A stretch of 64,000 nucleotides of DNA from Virgibacillus_N oceani_A. Lineage in GTDB: Bacteria; Bacillota; Bacilli; Bacillales; Amphibacillaceae. Shown piece after piece: positions 27,833-36,544 of this stretch (position 1 is the stretch's first letter; the number at the start of each line of letters is the position of its first letter). The notes under the pieces are model-generated. The model saw only the letters and a program-made list of their open reading frames with translations, did no database searches and was not told the DNA's origin. The stretch lies in NCBI GenBank assembly GCA_041521345.1, contig JBGOHB010000008.1, one strand, 5' to 3'. The position numbers and the translations under genes are program-made.

Positions 27833-29110
27833 CTATATACTAAACCATTCCAGTGGTACTGTGATTAATTGCGGGAAGAAAATAAAAATCAATAGAATCA
27901 AGAATGTTAAAATAATCCATCGAATTGTAGTCTTGGAAACTTCCTCTACGGATAACCCGGTTACACTACTAGCAGTATATAAAACTACCCCGACAGGCGG
28001 TGTTATTAATCCAAAGGAAAGTAACATAACCATAAAAATCACAAAAAACACTGGATCTATACCTACAGCGGTTACTGTCGGCATTAAAATCGGAACAAGT
28101 AGAAAGATAGCTGCAGTAGCATCCATAAACATACCAATAATAATTAAGAAAACAAACAGAAGCAATAAAATGATAATTGGACTTTCACTAAAGTTTGTAA
28201 TTGATGTAGCAATACGAGTCGGGAGTCCATCATATTCAAATACCCAGCTCGCGGGTTGTGCTGTTACTGCAATAAATAAAATCGTACCTGTCATGTTCGT
28301 TGTTCTGAAAAACATGTTAGGCAACTGTTTAAAGGTAATATCCTTATAAACAAATAATGTCACAATTAATGCATAAAGCACCGCAACTGCTGCAGCTTCT
28401 GTAGGTGTGAAAACTCCGCTCATAATACCGCCAATTAAAATAACTGGAGCAAGTAAAGCCGGGACCGCTTTCACAAACTGTTTACCCAGTACACTTAGTT
28501 CAAACTTAACCGGTGCCCCTATATCATGTTTTTTACAGTAAAAGTAATTGTAGATCATATAAAAGACAGCTAAAATTATACCGGGAATTATTCCGCCAAT
28601 TAAAGCTGTACCTACTGATACTCCAGCTGTAGAAGCAGCTACTACCATTAATATACTAGGTGGTATAACAGATGCTAGCATGGAAGAAATCAGGGTTAAA
28701 CCTGTTGAATATTTTAGTGGATAACCATTACTCGCCATGGCATTGATTGTCATACGGCCAGTACTTGCCACATCAGCAATCGAAGACCCTGCCATACCAG
28801 AAAATATTAAACTTGCAAATACGTTTACATGACCAAGTCCTCCACGCATCCAGCCAACAGCACTTTTCGCAAATTCAAAAATCCGTTTTGCAATTCCACC
28901 CTCGTCCATAATAATTCCAGCTAAAATGAAAAGCGGCACGGCAACCATTACAAAACTATTCATAGAACTATACATGGATTGTATAACAATGCTTAAGGGG
29001 ACATCGGTAAAAAGTAAAATAGTTAACACAACAGAAATACCAAGAGATGCTGCAATTGGTATTCCTATGAATAATAGAATAAAAAACAATATTAATAAAA
29101 AGATAGACAC
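27833..29110 (-). CDS. dctM: TRAP transporter large permease (DctM)
   Basis: A 425-residue protein with about 12 membrane spans. VPLFILAGIIMDEGGIAKRIFEFAKS, GHVNVFASLIFSGMAGSSIADVA, SGVFTPTEAAAVAVLYA and LITPPVGVVLYT are standard M-subunit blocks. It is the ion-coupled channel of the cluster 1 importer, placed after its small subunit and before the dehydrogenase gene. Confidence 0.94.
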   Translation of the reverse strand: MSIFLLILFFILLFIGIPIAASLGISVVLTILLFTDVPLSIVIQSMYSSMNSFVMVAVPLFILAGIIMDEGGIAKRIFEFAKSAVGWMRGGLGHVNVFASLIFSGMAGSSIADVASTGRMTINAMASNGYPLKYSTGLTLISSMLASVIPPSILMVVAASTAGVSVGTALIGGIIPGIILAVFYMIYNYFYCKKHDIGAPVKFELSVLGKQFVKAVPALLAPVILIGGIMSGVFTPTEAAAVAVLYALIVTLFVYKDITFKQLPNMFFRTTNMTGTILFIAVTAQPASWVFEYDGLPTRIATSITNFSESPIIILLLLFVFLIIIGMFMDATAAIFLLVPILMPTVTAVGIDPVFFVIFMVMLLSFGLITPPVGVVLYTASSVTGLSVEEVSKTTIRWIILTFLILLIFIFFPQLITVPLEWFSI

Positions 29111-29123
29111 CTGTATTCACCCC

Positions 29124-29615
29124 TTAAATTAAATCACGATGATAAATTAAAGATTGGACCGTATTGATTATCCCAAGAAGTGCTGAAATTGGAATACTAA
29201 TGCCAATAATCCACATTGGAATTAATAGTACAGAACTAATTTCGTTCATATTGATTTGTTGCATTACAAGGTCGATTCCATATATAACCATGAATACAAG
29301 AAAACCAATAGTTGCAATGGCATAAATCCATCTCCCTACATGTTGCATTGATGTCGGCATCAATTTAAGTACAAACGTTACCCTTGGAGACTCTGCTTTA
29401 CGGAATCCTATCCCCATTCCGAGAAAAATCATCCAAATAAAAATATATCGAGTCATTTCCTCTGTCCATGGAGCAGGACTTCCTATCAACCTGCCAAAAA
29501 CCTGTAAAATAACGACTACAAATAGTGTTACAGCGATTAAACCAGCTAAAAAATCAGTTGCTTTATTTAAGTATTTAAAAAATGGTGCATATTGTTTCCC
29601 TTGACCTCCAGGCAT
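29124..29615 (-). CDS. dctQ: TRAP transporter small permease (DctQ)
   Basis: About 163 residues with four predicted membrane helices and the Q-subunit motif APWTEEMTRYIFIWMIFLGMGIGFRKAESPRVTF. I start it at the ATG at 29615, 7 bases after GAGAGGAG. It is separated from the binding-protein gene by the hairpin at 29737-29786. Confidence 0.92.
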   Translation of the reverse strand: MPGGQGKQYAPFFKYLNKATDFLAGLIAVTLFVVVILQVFGRLIGSPAPWTEEMTRYIFIWMIFLGMGIGFRKAESPRVTFVLKLMPTSMQHVGRWIYAIATIGFLVFMVIYGIDLVMQQINMNEISSVLLIPMWIIGISIPISALLGIINTVQSLIYHRDLI

Positions 29616-29736
29616 CTCTAAACTCCTCTCGAAAGAAATCATATTGGCATTTACTAAAAGCTTCGTGCTAAACGATTCTATTTAACAGTAAACTGGACAA
29701 TTAAAACTTCAGTGCGATCTTTTGAAATATAAAAAG

Positions 29737-29786
29737 AGTAGTCTTCATATAATAGAAACATTTCATACTGATACATGAAGACTACT
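29737..29786 (-). terminator. hairpin between dctP and dctQ, probable partial terminator
   Basis: AGTAGTCTTCAT (29737) pairs perfectly with ATGAAGACTACT (29775). On the minus strand the hairpin is followed by CTTTTTATATTTC. Inside an operon it would lower dctQM and enzyme expression relative to the binding protein, a common need in binding-protein transporters. Confidence 0.7.
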
Positions 29787-29798
29787 GCGATATTTTAG

Positions 29799-30836
29799 TT
29801 ACTCATTTTTACCTGCAAACTCGAGAATTTGTTCAAAGAATTCATCATCACCTATCAGTTCCTTAAATGCTGGATAAGCTTCTTGTGAAATTTCCACAAA
29901 CTCTTCCTGCTGCTCAGGAGTTAATTCGTTAACTTCCATACCTTGGGATGTAACCTCTTCAATAATACTTTCAGCATTTGATGCATCATTTTCTACTTTC
30001 CATTGTTGTACCTCTTGTGTTGCTTCTTCTAAAATTTGTTGTTGTTCTTCATTTAAAGCACTGAATTGATCATCATTAATACCTACAACCCAAGCTTCAG
30101 CCATATGGTTTGAAATAGTCAGATAGTCTTGAACTTCATGCATATTCGAAGATACAACGACACCTAATGGATTTTCCTGTCCGTCTATCGTACCTAGTTG
30201 AAGCGCATTATACACCTCACTAAAGTCCATCGGAGTAGTTACAGTTCCCGCACCTTCAAAAAACTCCACCCATAGAGGGCTATTTGGAACTCGTAACTGC
30301 AAACCATTTAAATCTGCAGGTCCTGTAATCGGATGTGCCGAATTGGTAATTTGTCTAAACTCACGAGACCAGTAACCGATCCCCTTAATACCTAATTCAT
30401 CATGAATTTCTGTCAACAACCCGCCCGCAAGGTCACTATTCAGGAACGAAATGAATTGATCAGTGTCATCAAATAAATAAGGAATACTGATCGCATTAAA
30501 TTTTGGCTCAAAATTGGCGTAAAGTGATGTAGAAAGCGCCAACATATCCAAGCTGCCTTCCCCAAGCTGTTTTACAGCTGCTGAAGGATCTCCGCCATAT
30601 AATGACCCATTTGGATGAACGGAGATTTCAATGGAGCCTTCACTTTTCTCCTCTACCACATTTGCAAACTCATTTGCAGCTTCTGTGATAGGTGAAGTAT
30701 CCGGATCTGGTGTAGCCAGCCTAAAAGAAACAGTATCTCCCCCCTCATTACCTTCACTTCCACTAGTCTCCTCTCCACACGCACTTAACATCATTATTAA
30801 TGAAATAAATAGTGATACCATGAAAATTTTTCTCAC
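29799..30836 (-). CDS. dctP: TRAP transporter solute-binding protein (DctP family)
   Basis: About 345 residues; a lipoprotein with lipobox LSAC near residue 20 after a short hydrophobic signal. The substrate-site segment LQLRVPNSPLWVEFFEGAGTVTTPMDFSEVY contains the usual carboxylate-binding arginine, followed by LGTIDGQENPLGVV. The start is the GTG at 30836, 7 bases after AAGGGGGT; upstream codons in frame are unsupported. A cre-like site lies about 30 bases upstream. It captures the substrate of cluster 1, probably a sugar acid or other hydroxy acid. Confidence 0.92.
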   Translation of the reverse strand: MRKIFMVSLFISLIMMLSACGEETSGSEGNEGGDTVSFRLATPDPDTSPITEAANEFANVVEEKSEGSIEISVHPNGSLYGGDPSAAVKQLGEGSLDMLALSTSLYANFEPKFNAISIPYLFDDTDQFISFLNSDLAGGLLTEIHDELGIKGIGYWSREFRQITNSAHPITGPADLNGLQLRVPNSPLWVEFFEGAGTVTTPMDFSEVYNALQLGTIDGQENPLGVVVSSNMHEVQDYLTISNHMAEAWVVGINDDQFSALNEEQQQILEEATQEVQQWKVENDASNAESIIEEVTSQGMEVNELTPEQQEEFVEISQEAYPAFKELIGDDEFFEQILEFAGKNE

Positions 30837-30866
30837 CTGTATTACCCCCTTGTTGTTATTTTTTAA

Positions 30867-30880
30867 TGTTAGCGTTTTCT
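30867..30880 (-). promoter_or_regulatory. probable cre (CcpA) site upstream of dctP
   Basis: The minus strand reads AGAAAACGCTAACA, matching the consensus TGWAANCGNTNWCA at every fixed position but the first. It is 31 bases before the dctP start, so CcpA bound there would block initiation or early elongation. Confidence 0.6.
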
Positions 30881-30893
30881 TCAAGTTACAAAT

Positions 30894-30927
30894 AAAAACC
30901 CTCCGACACAAAACAGGAAGGTTTTTT
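30894..30927 (-). terminator. intrinsic terminator after the RpiR regulator gene
   Basis: On the minus strand AACCTTCC pairs with GGAGGGTT, one G-U pair included, and TTTTTATTT follows. It lies 120 bases after the regulator stop and just before the dctP leader, so the TRAP operon probably has its own promoter. Confidence 0.6.
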
Positions 30928-31043
30928 ATGTTGATAAGAAGAATTCCTTCGCCATTTTAATAATATCATTAATGGAAATTATCTTCAAGATTAATTAATA
31001 AAAAATGAAGAAATATTTTTTCGTTAACATTTTCTTCATCTTA

Positions 31044-31910
31044 TTACATTTTCTTCTCTATCGTAGAATTTCTTGTTTTTTGCAGATTCTCATAGTATTT
31101 CTCATAATCATTCATTGCCAATACAGCCACTAATACATCAATAATGGTTAATTGAGCAATCCTTGAAGAAATAGCATCCGTACGGAATAAAGTTTCCTTG
31201 GAGGCTGTATGTAATAAAATATCTGAGATCTGGGTAATAGGTGACTTAGAGGAATTAGTAATACAGATTACTGTGGCTCCTGCTTTTTTCGCCAGCTTCA
31301 TTGCATGAAGGACGTCCCTGTTTGACCCAGTATGAGAAATACCTATCACGACATCCTCTTTTCCTAATGCACTTGCTGACATTGACTGCAAAACTGCATC
31401 ACTATAAGCAAAAACTTTTAATCCCATTTTTAATAACTTATGCTGGGCATCTATCGCAACTGCACCAGATCCACCTGTTCCATAGAATTCAATTGTTCTT
31501 GCTTTAGTGATCGCTTCCACCGCAAGAATAATTTCTTCATCACTACAAACTTCTATTGAATCATATAGCGCCTGAATATTTGATTGAAAAATCTTTTTCT
31601 TAATAGTAAGGACATCATCCCCTTTTTCAATCACTTCATGGATTTGTTTCTCTGGGGAAATCACATCTTTTGCTAAATGAATTTTTAAATCTTGGAATCC
31701 TTTATAGCCCAATCGCTTACATAAACGAACAACAGAGGACTCACTCGTCTCACTTCGTTCTGCTACCTCTGTAATTGAAAGATGAATAATTTCTTCAGCA
31801 TTCTCTTCTATGAAACTCACTACTTTTTTCTCTGCACCTCTGAGCTTTGGAAAAGTAGCTTCTATTCGAGCAAAAAAACCAGGGTTTTTATTCACTTTTA
31901 ATTTTTCCAT
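31044..31910 (-). CDS. RpiR/MurR-family transcriptional regulator
   Basis: About 288 residues with the two-part RpiR layout. An N-terminal helix-turn-helix covers about residues 10-85, with EVAERSETSESSVVRLCKRLGYKGFQDLK as the recognition region. A C-terminal SIS sugar-phosphate domain covers about residues 115-245 and contains FYGTGGSGAVAIDAQ and GISHTGSNRDVLHA. It probably senses a phosphorylated intermediate of cluster 1 and controls the flanking genes. The ATG at 31910 has GGAGT at good spacing; a GTG three codons earlier overlaps that site. Confidence 0.9.
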   Translation of the reverse strand: MEKLKVNKNPGFFARIEATFPKLRGAEKKVVSFIEENAEEIIHLSITEVAERSETSESSVVRLCKRLGYKGFQDLKIHLAKDVISPEKQIHEVIEKGDDVLTIKKKIFQSNIQALYDSIEVCSDEEIILAVEAITKARTIEFYGTGGSGAVAIDAQHKLLKMGLKVFAYSDAVLQSMSASALGKEDVVIGISHTGSNRDVLHAMKLAKKAGATVICITNSSKSPITQISDILLHTASKETLFRTDAISSRIAQLTIIDVLVAVLAMNDYEKYYENLQKTRNSTIEKKM

Positions 31911-32067
31911 ACAATACACTCCATCTTTATAATTTTAGTGATCATATATTTTTCAAACAAACTCGAAAACCATTTTCATTATTTCTTATAAACAAGAATA
32001 CTGCATTACTAATCAAGAAATGCTTATAATAAAAATAGTACATTTTTTATTAAAAATGAGCAAATTT

Positions 32068-33192
32068 TCATTTCATCGAAGTAGTGTAATGCATAATTTG
32101 CTTCGTTTGTTCATACAGTAACGATTCTGCATTTTCCATGCATTCACTTAACGACATGGGTTTGTTCACAATAGAAAAACATCCTGAAAATTTACTTCTC
32201 AGTTTATCTAAATCCCCGTCTAAGCTGCCTGATAATAACACAACTGGCACATGATATTTTTCAGCTAGGTAAGCCACATAACTGGGAGCCTTGCCGTATA
32301 AGGTTTGCTCATCACTTTTCCCTTCACCTGTAAAGACAAGATCAGCATTACGAATGGAATCTTGCAAGAACATAGCATTCGCTAATAACTCAGCACCTGA
32401 GACTAACTGAGCACCCAATGCATATAATCCAAATCCTAAACCGCCAGCTGCTCCAACTCCAGGAACATTTTTAAACGAAGAGTTAAATTCTTCCTCAACT
32501 AAACTCCCGAAATTATATAAAGCTTTATCATATTGTTCTACTTGATTGGGGCTTGCACCTTTTTGTGGACCAAAAATGACACTCGCTCCTCTAATGCCAG
32601 ATAATGGATTATCTACATCACATGCAACATTTATTTTCAAATTTTGAAGTCGATGATCTAAATCCTCAAAGCTTATTTCACGAATGCGGAACAAGTCCTT
32701 CCCAAACCCCTCTACTTGGTTACCACCCTCATCCCAGGCTTTCATTCCTAAAGCAATCAACATTCCCAATCCGCCATCATTCGTTGCGCTTCCCCCTATA
32801 CCAATAATAATGGATGAGCACCCTTTATCCAATGCATCTTTTATTACCTCACCAAGGCCAAATGTTGTGGTATTATCTATATTCCTTTTATTTTCGGGCA
32901 CTTGTATTAGTCCTGCGATTAATGCCAATTCAATTATTGCTTGATTATCTTCAGTAATGGCGTAAGTCGTCTCGATATAGTTTCCTAATGGTCCTTTACA
33001 TCTAACCTTTATTAGTTCAGCATAGTTAGACACTGACATGGCATCTAAAGTACCTTCCCCGCCATCTGCCATCGGCCTCATGGTTACGGAATAAGTATCA
33101 TTAACATCTAAAATTGCTTTTTTCATTGTTTCCGATACTTTTACTGCATCTAAACTACCTTTAAATGAATCTGGTGCAATTACTATTTTCAA
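32068..33192 (-). CDS. glycerate kinase (GarK/GlxK family)
   Basis: A 374-residue enzyme that phosphorylates D-glycerate, usually at the 2-hydroxyl, to give 2-phosphoglycerate. The family opening IAPDSFKGSLDAVKVSETM, the block MRPMADGGEGTLDAM, IGIGGSATNDGGLGML, GVGAAGGLGFGLYALGA and VFTGEGKSDEQTLYGKAP are all present. It is the first gene of cluster 1 and would be the exit to glycolysis. The start is the TTG at 33192, 6 bases after GGGGGGA. A second copy lies at 39370. Confidence 0.95.
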   Translation of the reverse strand: MKIVIAPDSFKGSLDAVKVSETMKKAILDVNDTYSVTMRPMADGGEGTLDAMSVSNYAELIKVRCKGPLGNYIETTYAITEDNQAIIELALIAGLIQVPENKRNIDNTTTFGLGEVIKDALDKGCSSIIIGIGGSATNDGGLGMLIALGMKAWDEGGNQVEGFGKDLFRIREISFEDLDHRLQNLKINVACDVDNPLSGIRGASVIFGPQKGASPNQVEQYDKALYNFGSLVEEEFNSSFKNVPGVGAAGGLGFGLYALGAQLVSGAELLANAMFLQDSIRNADLVFTGEGKSDEQTLYGKAPSYVAYLAEKYHVPVVLLSGSLDGDLDKLRSKFSGCFSIVNKPMSLSECMENAESLLYEQTKQIMHYTTSMK

Positions 33193-33381
33193 TTAGAATC
33201 CCCCCTACTTTTCATCATAAATTTAACACTATTTTAGTGAAAGATACAATGATTAAAGATATAAATGGTTTTTCTAAGTGTTAGATATCTACTTTTGCTT
33301 GGTGGTATAGAGATGTTTTGTGAAGAAATTGATAAGCTACCTTCAATTATTTCACTTAAAATCAGCCTTATAAAAATAAAA

Positions 33382-33580
33382 GGCATAGAGCAAAAAAACT
33401 CTACACCTTTTCCACATTATAAAACCCATTTTGCCAAAAGAAGAAGAACGAAATCCTTCGCGAGGCAAAAACATTCGAAAAGAATTCACACCTATAATAA
33501 TAAAGCATGCCCTCCCTGTGGTATGATTTATTCGCGAAAACAAAACACCAGACAAGAGAGAGGCATGCTTTTCTATAAAA
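33382..33580 (-). ncRNA. candidate structured small RNA of about 190 bases
   Basis: On the minus strand an extended -10 box TGGTATACT (near 33590-33582) is followed within about ten bases by AAAGCATGCC, which pairs with GGCATGCTTT about 50 bases later. The unit ends at a strong terminator: GGTGTAGAG pairs with CTCTATGCC (33382-33407), followed by TTTTTATTTTT. Open frames on either strand here lack ribosome binding sites and recognisable protein features. I do not recognise an RNA family; a remnant of a mobile element end is the main alternative. Confidence 0.4.
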
Positions 33581-33859
33581 AGTATACCACGATTTGAAAA
33601 TAAAAAAACCTACATATTTTACAATTAATTGAACTCCTCCTTTCTCTTCTGATGATTTCTTTCGTAACTAAGGTGTAGAAAATGTTTCGGTTAGTCAACT
33701 ATGTAATAAAAGCAGTGTTTCCAGGGAAACTTTTTAGTATCATTTTCATGACAAGTATGATTTAATGAGCTGGATTTATGGTGAGCAAAAAAGGAGCATT
33801 ATGGATAAATATTTTGCAAGTGAACCGTGCTGTTTGCAGGGTTTTACATTTAGTGCAAG

Positions 33860-34146
33860 TATATTCAAATTTTTATCAAAAAGGTTTCTCTAGTACATCT
33901 TACAAAATCTTGAAAAAGTAATGAACGATTTATACGAATGATATCTTTACAACGGTGATAAGAGAATTGACTGGTAAAGAGGTGATTTCAGATGAAATGA
34001 CTTTTTATATAAAATCTAATTCTTATGGTGCGGTGGCGATGACGAAAGAATGGGTTGAATCTAATATGATCATAGATGAAGAAGAATTATCCGTTTTAAT
34101 CGCTAATGCTATGCCACCCAAAATGAAAAATTATTTAGAACGATAA
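33860..34146 (+). pseudogene. TetR-family regulator remnant, C-terminal part
   Basis: The last 63 residues are open (IRELTGKEVISDEMTFYIKS to MPPKMKNYLER) and look like the ligand-binding C terminus of a TetR/AcrR protein. The preceding segment can be recovered only by changing frame: NFYQKGFSSTSYK, then LEKVMNDLY, then NDIFTTV. The DNA-binding domain is gone. The gene is therefore a remnant of about 95 codons. Confidence 0.6.
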
Positions 34147-34207
34147 TTTGAAAAAATTAATTATAATCATGGACTGGGATACTTGATCAGTTTATGATTG
34201 TCTCATA

Positions 34208-34259
34208 AATCAAGCGTGGTACCTCTATCATTTTATGATGGTAGATACCACGCTTGATT
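34208..34259. terminator. strong bidirectional hairpin terminator
   Basis: AATCAAGCGTGGTA (34208) pairs with TACCACGCTTGATT (34246), with inner pairing of CTATCAT and ATGATGG. It follows the TetR remnant and could end transcripts from either side. Confidence 0.75.
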
Positions 34260-34263
34260 ATTT

Positions 34264-34326
34264 TATTACCGCATATCAACCAACCACCATCAACAGGAAA
34301 GGATCGACCACTAATAAAATGTAACA
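34264..34326 (-). pseudogene. short-chain dehydrogenase C-terminal scrap
   Basis: The minus strand reads HFISGRSFPVDGGWLICGNK, the typical end of a short-chain dehydrogenase. About 20 residues are left. TetR and SDR genes often pair, so this and the TetR remnant may be parts of one lost locus. Confidence 0.5.
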
Positions 34327-34505
34327 ATTATTTTTCTATTACTGATTAGAACCATACCAATAACCTCTATATATATTTTTTTATTAGTTAAACTAAACTC
34401 CATTTTACTTTCCCCAAAACTTTTCATCTATATTCACTTCCAGCATTCACTCATATTTCCCACTTCAAGTGTATGTGCCTTTTTATTCATATCTCAAAAC
34501 ACCCT

Positions 34506-35393
34506 CTATCCCAAATTCGCCAGCATCTGTTTAATCTCATCCGTTTCCTTATCAACATCACCTGGCAAGGCCGTCTCCCGAGCATGCTCTTGCTCTTTCT
34601 TCTTTCTTTTTTGCTCCAAAAACCAGCCCGGGATAACTTCTTCTTTGGCCTGGCTAGCACCAGACGGACACCCTCCCTTCCTAGACAGACTTTTCCTGCG
34701 AAAACGCTCTTCTTCTGTCCGTGCTTCTTCCACACTACGAATACCCTTCTTCTCCCAGTTTTCCAAAATAGCGCGTACATACCCCCAGCTTGTTTTCCCG
34801 CGATCTAATGCTCGTTTCATTGCATGTAACACCAGCTGCTCTCCCATGTTATTTACCCAGTGGAGGAGTTCTCGGCTTACATAGGGACTCGCAAGGCCGA
34901 AATTTTCTTCAAAAAATACGATGGTGCTGTCTGCTGCAACTGTCTTGTCTTGTTTTTTCTTGTTTTCTTTTCGTTTAATTAATGCGCCCGCATCCCGGTC
35001 TGCAAGGTGGTCCATACCCTCGTCCTCAACCTGGTTAGTTAACCGGCCAGCTCCCACCTTGTCTCCTGCTTCATTCGACAAATTCCGAGAAGCAACAGAC
35101 ACCTCCTCTTCCCCACTCAATCTCACCATCCGATAAACCGGCGCCTGATTCCTGCTCCGTGATTGAAAATCAATATATCCCTTCTCCTTCAGCTCCGTCC
35201 TGGCTCGTTTAAAAGAACTCTCCTTCAGACCTGACTTCATCCGAATGACCGGGGCAGCGACCGTAAAGGTTTCCACCCACCTTGCTTTATTATTAATGTG
35301 CATTAATGTATGCCATAACGTAACCGCTGAAGCCGACAACGGATTTCTTTCCACCTGATCGTAAAATGCATTGATTTCTTTGATATAATTCAT
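34506..35393 (-). CDS. DnaD-domain replication-type protein
   Basis: About 295 residues. The first 90 residues form a winged-helix-like region (SAVTLWHTLMHINNKARW, KRARTELKEKGYIDF). A charged linker follows, and then the DnaD/DnaB C-terminal domain near residues 155-215 with NFGLASPYVSRELLHWVNNM and HAMKRALDRGKTSWGYVRAILENW. Such proteins load helicase or initiate replication in phages and mobile elements, and many accessory copies have no known role. Start is the ATG at 35393, 10 bases after AAGAAGGG; an ATG three codons upstream is too close to that site. A fragment of a close relative survives at 22184. Confidence 0.87.
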   Translation of the reverse strand: MNYIKEINAFYDQVERNPLSASAVTLWHTLMHINNKARWVETFTVAAPVIRMKSGLKESSFKRARTELKEKGYIDFQSRSRNQAPVYRMVRLSGEEEVSVASRNLSNEAGDKVGAGRLTNQVEDEGMDHLADRDAGALIKRKENKKKQDKTVAADSTIVFFEENFGLASPYVSRELLHWVNNMGEQLVLHAMKRALDRGKTSWGYVRAILENWEKKGIRSVEEARTEEERFRRKSLSRKGGCPSGASQAKEEVIPGWFLEQKRKKKEQEHARETALPGDVDKETDEIKQMLANLG

Positions 35394-35461
35394 TCTTTTC
35401 ATCCCTTCTTATTGAATAACCGTTTCCGTACTACCGCCAAAATTCGGGGAGCAACTGGTGC

Positions 35462-35515
35462 GAGCATTTAGCGCAGCCCCAGGCACTCACCACCCCACTC
35501 CCCTACAACTCCAAT
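35462..35515 (+). repeat. GC-rich repeat, copy beside the sigma-factor stop
   Basis: GAGCATTTAGCGCAGCCCC followed by AGGCACT closely matches GAGCATTTTAGCGCAGTCCC, AGGTACT at 36151. The trailing CCCCACTCCCCTACAACTCC also resembles the other copy's end. The two copies flank the sigma-factor gene in the same orientation. Confidence 0.65.
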
Positions 35516-36072
35516 AATTGCGTGACCGCGGAGAAAGTTGGCTCTGCGCGCAGTTTCCTCCTTGCTTCTCTCCCCCAGCTTTTTACCGCATCGACCGATA
35601 CACCTTTTAAAGCCGCGATTTCCTTCAGCGGCATCCCTACAATGATGTAATAATACACCCAATTCCATTGATTTTCCGTGAGTGCTGCCTTTACTTCTTC
35701 CCATATCTTTGTATCCTTCACCGCGATACCTGAACTATCGATCACCGGCATTTTTTTGAGACCGGACCGGTTACCGTTCTCCAATCGAAGCTTTTCATTA
35801 TGGATAAACATTTCCGTTTTATATTGATCTCTTCCTTTCTTGCGGAGCTTATCAATTAATTGATTGCGGATGTTGTAGTTAAAAAATGTAGAAAGCGGCC
35901 CTTTATCCGGCTCGTATTTCTTGTAGGCCATCCACATAGCATACAGCCCTTCCAGATAAAACTCACGATGGGTATCATAAATACCCAAGCGTTGCATATG
36001 GAAGTAGATCCTTTTCTCATTCTGCTTAAAAACCTCCTCAAAGCTCATTCGCTCATCCTGATTCATCTCCAT
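35503..36072 (-). CDS. sigma-70 family RNA polymerase sigma factor
   Basis: A 189-residue small sigma factor. Region 2 lies near residues 15-85 (FYLEGLYAMWMAYKKYEPDKGPLSTFFNYNIRNQLID, core and -10 recognition). Region 4 helix-turn-helix lies near residues 150-178 (MPLKEIAALKGVSVDAVKSWGREARRKL). Its size resembles competence or extracytoplasmic accessory sigma factors. No anti-sigma gene is adjacent. It may direct transcription of the comK-region genes, which is only a contextual guess. GGGAGGGG precedes two possible ATG codons, at 36072 and 36066. Confidence 0.85.
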   Translation of the reverse strand: MEMNQDERMSFEEVFKQNEKRIYFHMQRLGIYDTHREFYLEGLYAMWMAYKKYEPDKGPLSTFFNYNIRNQLIDKLRKKGRDQYKTEMFIHNEKLRLENGNRSGLKKMPVIDSSGIAVKDTKIWEEVKAALTENQWNWVYYYIIVGMPLKEIAALKGVSVDAVKSWGREARRKLRAEPTFSAVTQLLEL

Positions 36073-36150
36073 TTCCCCTCCCTTTTCATAGATTCACTGT
36101 TCGACATAATATGACAAAAACCGGGAAGTGACACCTCTTTTCGACGGGAC

Positions 36151-36240
36151 GAGCATTTTAGCGCAGTCCCAGGTACTTCGACGAGGTACTTCGCCGGGCA
36201 CTTCGGCGGGCACCGCGACGCCTCCTCCCACTCCGCAACT
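36151..36240 (+). repeat. GC-rich repeat with four short tandem units upstream of the sigma gene
   Basis: The conserved head GAGCATTTTAGCGCAGTCCC is followed by GGTACTTCGACGA (36172), GGTACTTCGCCGG (36185), GCACTTCGGCGG (36198) and GCACCGCGACG (36210), four 11- to 13-bp units far richer in GC than the surroundings. The shorter copy at 35462 lacks the tandem units. Confidence 0.65.
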
Positions 36241-36544
36241 ACACACCCCACATAATAATGTGCTCCGGAGAAATATTCCTACATACTATTTTCATTTATC
36301 CCGCCGCTAACTTACCTATTTACACGCCTAAAATTGAAAAACCACTCATTTTCGTTGGCAAAAATCCCATTTTCATACCATCTCTTGAAGTTAGCGCACT
36401 TTCCATTTACATAAGCAAAACTCTTCTATTTACAAATCTACTAAAATATTTTTCTCTTATTTTACATTTAATGGAAATATACCGTCTACAGACTGTGTAC
36501 GCTCTCCTCGTTGCCTTAGATAATGTAGAAAAGGACGGGTAACG
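36241..36544. other. intergenic region between divergent sigma-factor and XRE genes
   Basis: AT-rich, with no open frame that has a ribosome binding site. Promoters for the comK-side genes (plus strand) and the sigma gene (minus strand) are expected here. None was clear enough to place. Confidence 0.5.

Noticed and set aside
33265..33597. 110-codon plus-strand frame
   Set aside because: It runs through a terminator hairpin and a long inverted repeat and lacks a ribosome binding site.
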